Shown piece after piece: positions 34,031 through 42,632 of a DNA stretch of 64,000 bases (position 1 is the stretch's first letter; each line of letters begins with the position of its first letter). The stretch covers positions 4,179,556-4,243,555 of the forward strand of contig NC_087062.1 of the NCBI RefSeq assembly GCF_963678635.1, written 5' to 3'. The notes below the pieces were generated by a model, which was given only the letters and a program-made list of their open reading frames with translations, was not told the origin of the DNA and ran no database searches. The position numbers were made by a program, and so were the translations under genes. The stretch comes from Symsagittifera roscoffensis. Lineage: Eukaryota; Xenacoelomorpha; Acoela; Convolutidae.

Positions 34031-34539
34031 ATCACTTTCAATACAACGAAAGCCTAGCATTGCAAGCTACCAAACATACAGAGCAAAAAAAATAAATTAA
34101 GACGAAAAAGGAATTACTTTGGAAAAATGCAATCTCAGAAAACGGATGAGAAACAACCACTAGCACTAACCAAACTTTTAGCATTTTCCGAGCAATTACT
34201 AAACCAACAACACATCGGAGGAAACTATCAGCCAGCGCAGAGAAATATCAATCACAAAGATTGTTTTATCAGGAACATTAGCCAACAGAATGATAAAAAT
34301 ATGTCATGAAAATACTGAAACAGAAGAATTTTCATTTTTCGACAAAAACAATACATTACACTAATACGCTCTTTGAATTACAAAGATATTTGATGATTGG
34401 ATTTTTTTTCCAGGAAGCTAACTCAATTAAACCTGGGTCAATCGAGTTTTTCTATTCCGCCGGATAGCCTTTAAGTTAAAGCAACTTTCATTCATCAACT
34501 AAAATCATTCACGTAAGAACCTAAGCCATTGTGGACAAT

Positions 34540-34700
34540 TTGCCCTTTCGTATTTGGAAAGCTAAATTCGCCTTCCTTTAAGCAAACGCAATTGAATTCA
34601 ACAAATTTCGCACAATTTGCCCTTTCGTAGAATTTGCCCTTTCGTATTTGGAAAGCTAAATTCGCCTTCCTTTAAGCAAACGCATTTGAATTGAACAAAA
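34540..34700. repeat. Direct duplication, about 88 bp apart
   Basis: The phrase ttgccctttcgtatttgg, then aaagctaaattcgccttcc and tttaagcaaacgca, occurs twice (from about 34540 and about 34629), 90 bases before the exon 1 donor. Confidence 0.8.
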
Positions 34701-34789
34701 ACTAAATCAAAAATCAATGTGAACGTGGCAATTTTTACTACGCTCTGCTTCCCTGTGTTCACTGAAACTTAAGAAGCAAAAGACCTCAC

Positions 34790-35009
34790 CAGCCATAAAA
34801 GTTGCCACAGTGATTGCTGCGACTCTCCTAGGCTGTGTGCATAAAATACAGCCACTAGATCCGATTCCCGCTTCGTAGAGAAACTCGGGAATACGAGTTG
34901 TTTTTCCACTTGCAGTTTCTCCGATCACTACACATGTTGGGGACTTTGAAAAGTACTTCAGAAGCTCATCCTTCGCGGAGAAAATTGGCAGTTGACTACT
35001 ATGAGGCAT
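34790..35009 (-). CDS. DHX33: DHX33-like helicase, exon 1 (Walker A)
   Basis: Probable first coding exon of a DEAH-box RNA helicase assembled from five exons (34790-35009, 30056-30594, 13991-14242, 12973-13686, 11780-12064, all minus), about 669 residues in all. The start I prefer is ATG 35009 (MPHSSQLPIF), seven residues before the conserved PIF segment. The open frame extends upstream to a possible acceptor near 35077, so a 5' exon is possible. It carries motif I as GETASGKT (Ala where Gly is usual) and TQPRRVAA (motif Ia). The closest family by motif order and C-terminus is DHX33, a helicase known for rRNA synthesis, translation initiation and RNA sensing. Confidence in the DEAH family is near certain; DHX33 itself is likely. 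Confidence 0.9.
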
Positions 35010-35819
35010 TAGTGTCTGAAACCAATCACTTGTCGAGTTAGCAGAAAATTGAAACAACACAGGCGAAACAGAGCTAGAGAAAATTGAAAGATCCTTACGA
35101 AAAGCAGTTGAGCCGAAGATCTGTACCCTCTATGAGCTTTGGAAATGCTATAAAGAAGGCAAGTTTTCTGCGGTACTAAGCAGACAAAAAAGCAGATAAA
35201 ACAATCTTAACTAGCGTGTAACGCACCCCCGGTGCTTCGAAACTTAACAACTCACAGAAAAACCGCATACAATGGAAATAAGAACTGCATCCTTCGTGTG
35301 TACTCTGACAGTACCCAACTAAAAGGTTGGTAATTTCAATTTTTGTAAAGTTTTTTTTATTTCAAAATTTGGAAAACCATAAATTTTTGTGAATTTTTTT
35401 AATATCTAAGTTCTTTGAAAAACTTTAAAAAGACATGAAAAATCTCACATCTCGTAAAACAAAAGCAATTGAGCAGTCACATTTGGAGGCAAAATTTGCA
35501 ATCCTTGGGAGTTCTCTGACAGCGCACCCTTACAGGGTTGGTAACTTCAAACTTTATTAATTAATATATATTTTGAGTTTACTGAAATTTCATGAAAAAC
35601 TGCAAAAATTGTCGTTCTCGTACGCAATGATTTAGGCATTCATAAGTGGAGGCCAAACTCGCAACCCCTGGAGAAATCCTGTCACCATCTAACAATTTAG
35701 TGTCTTATTTCCATTTCGAAGAAAAAAACACTGAACTCAAACTGGAAAATCGAAAACAAACTCTGACCCATTGTAATAAAGATAGATAGAAAAGACTTAA
35801 ATTACTCTTACGAGGTAAA
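35010..35819. other. Upstream region of the helicase with diverged satellite units
   Basis: From 35280 to about 35720 there are about three diverged relatives of the intron 1 satellite (cacatctcgtaaaac, ttgagcagtcacatttgg, ttacagggttgg). A promoter or upstream exon should lie here or beyond, but none can be pinpointed. Confidence 0.55.
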
Positions 35820-36505
35820 TCACAGTCGCGTTAATTTAGAGGGTTCACGTATACAAAATAAAAACCTTGAGCAAGTTGTCATTGAAAATTGTTCAACAAG
35901 GGTGAGGGCATAGCAGCGTATGCGGGACTTGAATACCGCAGGTTCTTCCAGAATTGATATGCCAGTCTCTTTGACTAGAGCGTTTGCAAGGAGGGGTGCT
36001 CGAACTACAAATTGCTCATCCGTCTTCTTAATTCTCGTTGAGGGAACCTCAAATAGGTGGAGGTTTCTGGATCTCAGAGAGTAGGTGGAATTTCTCTGAA
36101 GAGATATCCGTTTAGATGCGTCATAGTCTACATGGCCACGCGTAAGTTTGTCGAGGAGGTCTGAAACCTGATGCTGGAAAGACACAGGTAAAAAGGACAA
36201 ACTCTTAAACTCTTTAAACGAGACGTGTATCCCGAATGGTTTGAAATCCATCTGGTAGCCCTCTTTTGGAACATTTCTAGCTTTCTGAACATGTCTAGAT
36301 TCGGCAGCCATACAGGAGAGCTGTACATCAAACTGGAAAGGAAATACGATCTATATATTTGTAGTTTGGTCTGCAATGGCAGGGAAGAAGGGAGTTCTCG
36401 CTTTAACTGGATGAACATGTGGTTCATATGTTGAAGGCGATTTCGTAGAAGACATTCCCAGCACAGACCAGATGTTATACTGACACCAAGATCTCGGGTA
36501 TTCAA
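35820..36505 (-). pseudogene. LINE reverse-transcriptase C-terminal fragment
   Basis: Two overlapping frames (36128-36505 and 35820-36311) together give the post-RT region of a jockey/CR1-group LINE: DLGVSITSGLCW, LPLQTKLQIYRSYF, SPVWLPNLDMF, FQKRATRWI, then LPVSFQHQVSDLLDKL and YSLRSRNLHLF. One frameshift near 36250 separates them. RT catalytic motifs are absent, so this is a 5'-truncated, dead copy. It is a different family from the LINE in the helicase intron. Confidence 0.8.
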
Positions 36506-36512
36506 TCAGCAT

Positions 36513-36533
36513 TATGAGAGAGAGAGAGAGAAA
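36513..36533. repeat. (GA)n tract, probable 3' tail of the RTE-like LINE
   Basis: gagagagagagag on the plus strand equals a (CT)n tail on the minus strand, about 245 bases after the ORF stop. The CR1-like LINE in this window ends in the same kind of tail. Confidence 0.6.
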
Positions 36534-36777
36534 AAGTTTAATTGAAACACCTCAAATGAGATAAATGAGTTTTAAAGTAAAACCATAATGTTCACTGTCT
36601 ATGAAGGGTTTTCACCAACCGCGTTCTAGTTTGTAGATCCTTGAGATACGAGCAGTTGTCTAGCAGGTGGTTGTAGTTATCAGCTGGAGAGTCACAATAT
36701 TTACAATCACATGAGCAGTCCGGTTTGTAGCAGCGTTCAGTCTTACATGAATGAATGATATCAAGAGCGCATTAAGG

Positions 36778-39024
36778 TTATAATGTTCTTGCGAAAGCTT
36801 TTTCTTCCAGGATGTGGACGTCTTCGGTCTGGAAATCCTTTCTGAAGGTCTTCAATAGGTTGGCTGGTTTCTGTCCTTTTCCTTTTCGTTTGGGTAGAGT
36901 TTGCACGTGTTCGTAGATTTGCTTGATGGTCGTGTCTCGTCGTAATACGTGTCCCAGGTGCTTGCGTCTTCGCTCAGTCACAAATTCTGAAAGAGGTACA
37001 GTTCTCGTTACCTCGTACAACACATCATTCGAAATGATTTTCGGGTAATGAATGTTCAGTACCCTTCTCAGGTGTTTTCTGTGAAGAATATCAAGTTTAT
37101 CGTTCGTGTCCTTGTTAGCATGCCAGGTTGAGCAGTTGTAGGTTAGTATGGACCGTACATACGTCGTGTAAATACTTACCTTGTTACATACTTTCACATA
37201 CGGATTTTTCCAGATTTTTTGGTATTTGCTCAGGGCAATGGTAGCTAGTTGATTGCGTCGTTTGATATCTGCTTGGTCATCTAAAATAGAGCCAAGTTTT
37301 TTGGTGTTGGAGAGGTCTGCTGTTTTGGCTAAGATCGTCACTTCCGTCTTGTCGTTGTTGAGTTTAAGCTTGTATTTCTCAAAGGTCTTTTCCGTGACAT
37401 CAAGTAGTTCTTCTTTGCTGATGTCCTTCACAGTGATGAAATCGACATCGTCTGCATATTCCATTAGCAGCGGCAGGACTGGAGATTGAAGGCAGTATGT
37501 GTGATCTAACTGTGTACCTTTTCTACTTCCGTCGACTTCTTTTATCGCTTTGTCGAGATAGTAGGTGAAGAGTTTCGGGGAAATAGAGTCTCCTTGGGGG
37601 ACCCCGATGTTTGTGGTAAAGATGGCACCAATTTCTTTACCAATTTTTACTGCGAGAGTAGTTTCGGTAAACAATAGCTTCACGAGGTTTAAGGTTCCCT
37701 CGTCTTGTATCTCATCACCGAGCATCGTCAGCAAACGGTTACGGTCCACAGTATCATAGGCTTTCGACATGTCAATGCCTATTATGGTGGGATCAAATTC
37801 GCGTTCAATACTGGCGGCTAGGAGGATTTTGTGCGCCAGAACTACATCGCTGGTGCTCTTGTCTTTACAGTAGGCATGTTGGGATCTGTCTGTTGCCTCA
37901 TCAAGCTCTGGTCCAATCCTTTGCAGAAGGATGAGGGATAACAGTTTCCGCCAAGCTGAGAGTAGTATAATCGGTCTGTAACTTGATGCTACTGCGGTAT
38001 TTTTTGATGGTTTGAGTATTGGTGCAATGATGCGGTGGACAAAGGATGGATCTTTGTTGGCGATGAGTTCATTGAGGTGTTCTGTGATGGCGTTGTCGTC
38101 CATGCTTTTGATGTCTTCAGCGGTAACTCCATCAGCTCCTGGCGCTTTTTTGTTTTGGAGTTTGTGCTTGTTCGTTTTCACTTCATCTGCCGATATGGGT
38201 GTGATAACTCCTGCGATATGGCTTTGGTTGCGGCCTCGTTCGTCACAGTTGAAGGTGTTACGAAAATGCTTTGTCATGTCGATCATGCTTGGCATTTTCG
38301 ATGACAGTTTGCGTTTTTTGAACAGCTTTTTGATGGCTAGCGCTGTTTGTGCACTGTCCTTCGCTTTGTTGATCTGCTCTGATTCATCCAGAAGAGCTTC
38401 AACAGCGATTTCTGCATTTCTCCGCTTGATTTGGTTGAGTAGTTGTTGTCTTTCTTTCTTCCATGTGTTAATGTTGTGTGGATTGGTCGATTGGAATATT
38501 TTTTCTCTCAATTCCTTCTGTCGTTTGGAGAGGCTTTCCAAGACTGTATCCACTGTCTTCGGTTTTCTTTTCTTCTGCTTTCCTGTCTCATAATCAAGTT
38601 TGTACAGCATCCGTGTGACAACCAGTCTGTGGTCGGTATCTACTTGATTGTTGATGTAACTTCTGGCATTGGTTAATGAGCTTTTCCTGTTCTTTTGCAC
38701 GAGAATGAAATCGATTTGGTTGAAGATTCTGATGTTGATGCTTTTCGCTTCGAAAGTAGTGACGTGGCAGGCTTTATGCTTGAAAAAGGTGTTACTTGCT
38801 ATCATTCCTTCGCTTAGCATAAAGGTGTGCATTTGATCCCCATTCTCATTTCGTTTCCCTCTTGAATGTGAACCAATGCATGAATCGCCTGTGTCATGCT
38901 TTCCCAATTTGGCGTTGAAATCACCAAGTACCACACGATCGCAGCCTTTGAACTGTTTTACAGTATTTCGGAGATCTCTGTAGAATGCTTCGCCTTCTTC
39001 GGGGTTTTTGACTATTCTTCCCAT
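36778..39024 (-). CDS. RTE-like LINE: endonuclease/reverse transcriptase (5'-truncated)
   Basis: Open frame of 748 residues from ATG 39024. The conserved endonuclease text (LIIINFYAPH) continues in frame upstream to about 39210, so the start is not the true one. Motifs: DRVVLGDFNAKLG, NQIDFILVQ and VDTDHRLVVTRM (APE endonuclease); KAPGADGVTAEDI, SSYRPIILLSAW, IGIDMSKAYDTVDRNRLL, IGVPQGDSISPKLF and LMEYADDVDFI (RT). The tail is basic, with RRRKHLGHVLRRD. The RT part looks intact. The missing 5' part of the endonuclease points into the neighbouring LTR element at 39255, and a frameshift near 39190 precedes it. Confidence 0.9.
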   Translation of the reverse strand: MGRIVKNPEEGEAFYRDLRNTVKQFKGCDRVVLGDFNAKLGKHDTGDSCIGSHSRGKRNENGDQMHTFMLSEGMIASNTFFKHKACHVTTFEAKSINIRIFNQIDFILVQKNRKSSLTNARSYINNQVDTDHRLVVTRMLYKLDYETGKQKKRKPKTVDTVLESLSKRQKELREKIFQSTNPHNINTWKKERQQLLNQIKRRNAEIAVEALLDESEQINKAKDSAQTALAIKKLFKKRKLSSKMPSMIDMTKHFRNTFNCDERGRNQSHIAGVITPISADEVKTNKHKLQNKKAPGADGVTAEDIKSMDDNAITEHLNELIANKDPSFVHRIIAPILKPSKNTAVASSYRPIILLSAWRKLLSLILLQRIGPELDEATDRSQHAYCKDKSTSDVVLAHKILLAASIEREFDPTIIGIDMSKAYDTVDRNRLLTMLGDEIQDEGTLNLVKLLFTETTLAVKIGKEIGAIFTTNIGVPQGDSISPKLFTYYLDKAIKEVDGSRKGTQLDHTYCLQSPVLPLLMEYADDVDFITVKDISKEELLDVTEKTFEKYKLKLNNDKTEVTILAKTADLSNTKKLGSILDDQADIKRRNQLATIALSKYQKIWKNPYVKVCNKVSIYTTYVRSILTYNCSTWHANKDTNDKLDILHRKHLRRVLNIHYPKIISNDVLYEVTRTVPLSEFVTERRRKHLGHVLRRDTTIKQIYEHVQTLPKRKGKGQKPANLLKTFRKDFQTEDVHILEEKAFARTL

Positions 39025-39254
39025 GTGTGGTGCGTAGAAGTTGATGATGATTAATTTGGATTGCTTTTTCTGTATTCGGGAAATTTTGATGCCATTCGGT
39101 GTTGGTCTGGCTTTGAATTTGGTTTTACAAACCGCGTTATGTAGGCCGTTGTTATAGTAGCTGGTTATGGCTCTGCGCGTTTGCCCAGTTGATTTTTCGA
39201 TGTTCAGAAGTCGTTCTCAAAAATGTGATGTAGCAGTCGGCTAGTAGACGCATA
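39025..39254 (-). pseudogene. 5' remainder of the RTE-like LINE endonuclease, cut by the LTR element
   Basis: In-frame extension (LHNAVCKTKF, GIKISRIQKK) leading into the main ORF. Beyond about 39190 the reading frame changes. The LINE sequence stops exactly where the LTR begins. Confidence 0.6.
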
Positions 39255-39808
39255 TGTGCCAGTCGGTCATATTCGGAAGTTTGACCTTGAGAGAAGCAAA
39301 AAACACTTGATTTTGGAGTGAAATTTAGTTTTTCAAAATTTCGAATGGAACCTGTCATGCACGATTTTCTCGCGATAACTGAAAATCAGAAAAGAGAAGT
39401 CAGAACGTTCGAGTAAAAAACGCGGGAAAGTTGCAAGAGAAATCGGTAGGAAATTGCTATTCGCAATTTCCATCATAGTGAACAAGAGTAGAGCTGTCCC
39501 ATCTGAAATAGAGGACAGAGTATTCCCGAGAGAACGATTATTTGAGCTGGACCAGAGTGAACCTTCGACGGAAAGGTGGACAACTTGAGTGTCCCAATGG
39601 TTCACGAGAAACTATATCCTAGAGTTAAGACTTGTCCTCGTTATTGAAACTGATAAACATTAAAACTCATTTAGTTACATTATTTAATTCTTGAGTTAAT
39701 TACCGACTGAAGTACTTCCCCTTCTTGAGTGTGCTACAATGTGAGTACTAATTTAAAATTCTAGAGTGTGTTTTATAATTGTTATGTTGAGGTAAGGCGA
39801 GTTTTAGG

Positions 39809-39831
39809 TTGATCCATCTGAAATGGATCAA
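39809..39831 (+). promoter_or_regulatory. LTR hairpin upstream of the poly(A) signal
   Basis: ttgatccat and atggatcaa form a perfect 9-bp stem with loop ctgaa. It ends 13 bases before AATAAA and is conserved in the 3' LTR (61814-61836). Confidence 0.6.
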
Positions 39832-39844
39832 AGTTCCACTGTCT

Positions 39845-39850
39845 AATAAA
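39845..39850 (+). promoter_or_regulatory. AATAAA polyadenylation signal in the LTR
   Basis: AATAAA in gtctaataaaaagtg. The 3' LTR counterpart at 61850-61855 would be the one used to end genomic RNA. Confidence 0.55.
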
Positions 39851-40149
39851 AAGTGACTTAACGGATTGTTCCAACCCGGTTTTTAACGGCGTTCATGTAT
39901 TTTGGGTATCTAGAGACCTAAGTATGGGGACGTTTCTAATTCTAGAGTGGGGGGATATTTTAGTAGTAGCCTTTAAGCTGTAACGGGTCGTAGTCTCATG
40001 TCACAAACGAACCGAACTGGCTCCGACCGTTCTTGAGGTAGAAAAACACAAGAGATGGTGTCCCTGACCCTTGAGCCAGTGGTTATAGGGCCTATTTTTC
40101 TTAAGCCTCATGTGTGACTGCAGTAGACGAATGTTACATAGTGTTTTTA

Positions 40150-40164
40150 TGGCGCTCCTGGGTG
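40150..40164 (+). promoter_or_regulatory. Primer-binding site candidate
   Basis: TGGCGCTCCTGGGTG starts 11 bases after the LTR end. It begins with TGG, as needed to pair with a tRNA CCA end. I cannot assign the tRNA. A second tRNA-like complement (GGAGTCGAACC, 40184-40194) lies about 30 bases downstream. Confidence 0.45.
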
Positions 40165-40614
40165 TTTACGACATCAAGACTACGGAGTCGAACCCACTTG
40201 GGACAGCTTCGGGCTGAATGCCCATTCTAGAGTACCGGCGGTACGGTTCGACAGGAACGTGCAAACCTTCCGGTTGTACCGTGATAGCTTTTTAAGAAAA
40301 CTCAAGAAAACTTCCTGGTACGCTCTCCGAACGAGGCTTAGCTAACCGAGTAAAGGGGGGCAACTAGGGGGACAAAAACACGAGCAAAAAGACAAAAAGC
40401 GAAACAAAAACCATAAAACGAAAAAAGACAGTGACTTTGACACCAGATTAGTTGGATCAAACCTTTATATTAATTAAATAGTATACCCATACTGTTTTAC
40501 AAGTTCGATCGTTTCGATCAACCTAGCAATTTAACCCAGTAACCTCAATAAAGAGCCCGAGTGTGGGGCGTTGTCAAGGGTTTTTAGATAGCTTGGAACT
40601 TAGCTGGACAACAA

Positions 40615-40807
40615 GGAGACTTGACTGGAAGAGGTGACCAGCCGAGTGGGAAAGTGGTTCAGGAGCACTTGAGCTGAACCAATAGGAGACTTGACTGGAA
40701 GAGGTGACCAGCCGAGTGGGAAAGTGGTTCAGGAGCACTTGAGCTGAACCAATAGGAGACTGGACTGGAACAGGTGACCAGTCGAGTGGGAAAGCAGCCA
40801 AGAAGGA
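40615..40807 (+). repeat. 70-bp tandem repeat, 2.8 copies
   Basis: Starts at 40615, 40685 and 40755 (ggagacttgactggaa...gagctgaaccaata). The first two copies are nearly identical; the third is diverged and incomplete. Confidence 0.92.
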
Positions 40808-41662
40808 TTTGGCAATTCTCGAGTTCTCAAGTTGGGCAGAACGGGTATCGTTAAAATCCACATTACATTATAGGAGATAAGTGTAAAATAGGATAAGCGA
40901 CATCCCCCGGTTTTGAGGAACGTTTTTACTTGAGCAGGCCTGGAGACAGGTCTACGGTTTTCTCTTGAGAGGTTTAGCACCCGGCGCTTAAGGTGATTTT
41001 AGGCTTAAGAAGGGGGGCTAAAAAGGGGGGAGGTTAGAAGGGGGGCTGGTTAAGTTAGAGGTTGGCGGTTGTAAATTGTAAAGAGGGGGAAATTAGAGTA
41101 ACTAACTAGTCGACATCGTTGACTTAGTTACATTAGACATTAACACGCGTTGGTAATATTAGGTGGATATCGAAATTTGAACTCGAGTTAAGGAAGGTAC
41201 CCTGGTCGGATTGGTAGGGGGGAAGGGACATAGACAGTTTTTGTAATACCTTATAAGATCGCTAGCAGGGGGGAAGGAAACGCGTGGCAATTAGGTACCA
41301 GACATTTTTTTCGATAGAAGGTAGACATTTGTCACCTTTGAATTTTAGGTGGGCTCATCTTTCTGTTTTTATTACTTTTTCTTGCTTAGATTTTTGTTGC
41401 ATTTTGGTGAGGATTTGTGTTAAAATTTTGTACGAACAGGTGATCACAAGATACCTGCGCACAGGTTTTGTTCTCAAGTTACTTGGAACATTGAAATAGA
41501 GGTAGCCAAAAAGAGAAATAAGAAAAAGGGGGGTCAGCATTTGGCTTTTAAGAGAGGATTTTGGGAAAATTTAACTACAGCTTGAGTGGTGGTACAAGGT
41601 ACGGCGAATCAATAAGTCCCCATAACGAAGAGGAAAGAAGTCCCACCACCCAGACACTTGTC

Positions 41663-42370
41663 AACAGTCTTGGGACAGTGCCGAAGAAGTCTTAGGACAG
41701 AGCAGTCTGGGGACAGTCTTGGGACAGTACAGTCTTGGGACAGTGGTCTTGGGACAGGGTCTTGGGACAAGGTCTTGGGACAGGGTCTTGGGACAGGGTC
41801 TTGGGACAAGGTCTTGGGACAGGGTCTTGGGACAAGGTCTTGGGACGGGGTCTTGGGACAAGGTCTTGGGACAAGGGTCTTGGGACAGGGTCTTGGGACA
41901 GGGTCTTGGGACAAGGTCTTGGGACAGGGTCTTGGGACAAGGTCTTGGGACAGGGTCTTGGGACAAGGTCTTGGGACAAGGTCTTGGGACGAGGGTCTTG
42001 GGACAGGGTCTTGGGACAGGGTCTTGGGACAGAGTCTTGGGACAAGGGTCTTGGGACAAGGATCTTGGGACAGGGTCTTGGGACGGGAGTCTTGGGACAG
42101 TAGTCTTGGGACACTAGTCTTGGGACAGTAGTCTTGGGACACTAGTCTTGGGACACTAGTCTTGGGACAGTAGTCTTGGGACACTAGTCTTGGGACACTA
42201 GTCTTGGGACAGTAGTCTTGGGACACTGGCCTTGGGACAGTAGTCTTGGACAAGAGTCTTGGGACACTGCCGGAAAGTACTGGGACGGTACCGAACAGTC
42301 TTGGGACAGGAGAAAGAAGCCTGGGACGGTACAAAGAAGAGTAGGGACGGCAATTGGAAGTCTTGGGACA
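41663..42370 (+). repeat. Minisatellite of TCTTGGGACA units (13 and 15 bp)
   Basis: About 700 bp of near-perfect repeats. The left two thirds use a 13-base unit (ggtcttgggacag or ...acaag); the right part, about 42090-42250, a 15-base unit (tagtcttgggacact/cag). Both strands are open in several frames only because the unit lacks stops. Confidence 0.96.
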
Positions 42371-42632
42371 GTATAAAAATTGAAGTAAAATTACAAGAAG
42401 TGTTTTAAGACAGAATTAAGATAGAACAAGACTAATTGGAACCAGGTACGGTTGAGACCACAAATAAGGAAAGTTTCTCGAAAAGTTAATAAAGAGAACT
42501 GAAACAAGGTTTTCACCACGTTGTATATTTTTTTTTATTTTAAGAAATTTTTTTTTCTCGAAAGATTTTATTCTTAGAATAGGATTGTGTATATAGTAAA
42601 ATTGTAAATAAGAACAATTGTAAATAGAAATA

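Larger units (their letters stand above)
30595..34789 (-). other. Helicase intron 1 (4.2 kb, satellite-filled)
   Basis: The donor is G then GTGAGG at 34789 and the acceptor TTTTAG at 30595. It holds two hairpin repeats, a 15-copy satellite, a TAGA microsatellite and a partial direct duplication near the donor. No coding sequence is recognised. Confidence 0.8.
39255..40138 (+). repeat. 5' LTR (884 bp)
   Basis: Comparing base by base with 61260-62143 I find three substitutions and no indel: aaacactt/aaacaatt near 39307, gagtatt/gagtgtt near 39512, and tacttcccc/tactttccc near 39716. That is about 99.7% identity. Termini are TGT...ACA. A hairpin and an AATAAA lie at positions 555-596 of the LTR. 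Confidence 0.96.
40139..42632 (+). other. Long untranslated leader of the LTR element
   Basis: 2.5 kb between LTR and gag with no supported gene. It holds the primer-site candidate, a 70-bp triplication, G-rich stretches (about 41010-41060) and the large minisatellite. A TATAAAA at 42372-42378, 255 bases before gag, could be chance. Confidence 0.7.

Noticed and set aside
37253-38676. Plus-strand open frames across the RTE-like LINE
   Set aside because: Antisense to conserved RT motifs. No domain of their own.
40184-40194. GGAGTCGAACC as the primer-binding site or a tRNA gene
   Set aside because: It is a B-box-like complement, but it does not begin with TGG and lies 45 bases from the LTR. 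The site at 40150 is better placed. It may still be a secondary primer contact.
41609-42334. Long open frames on both strands of the minisatellite (Pro/Lys/Asp or Gly/Trp/Leu repeats)
   Set aside because: They arise because the 13-base unit has no stop codon in most frames. There is no start context or domain, and they lie in the retrotransposon leader.
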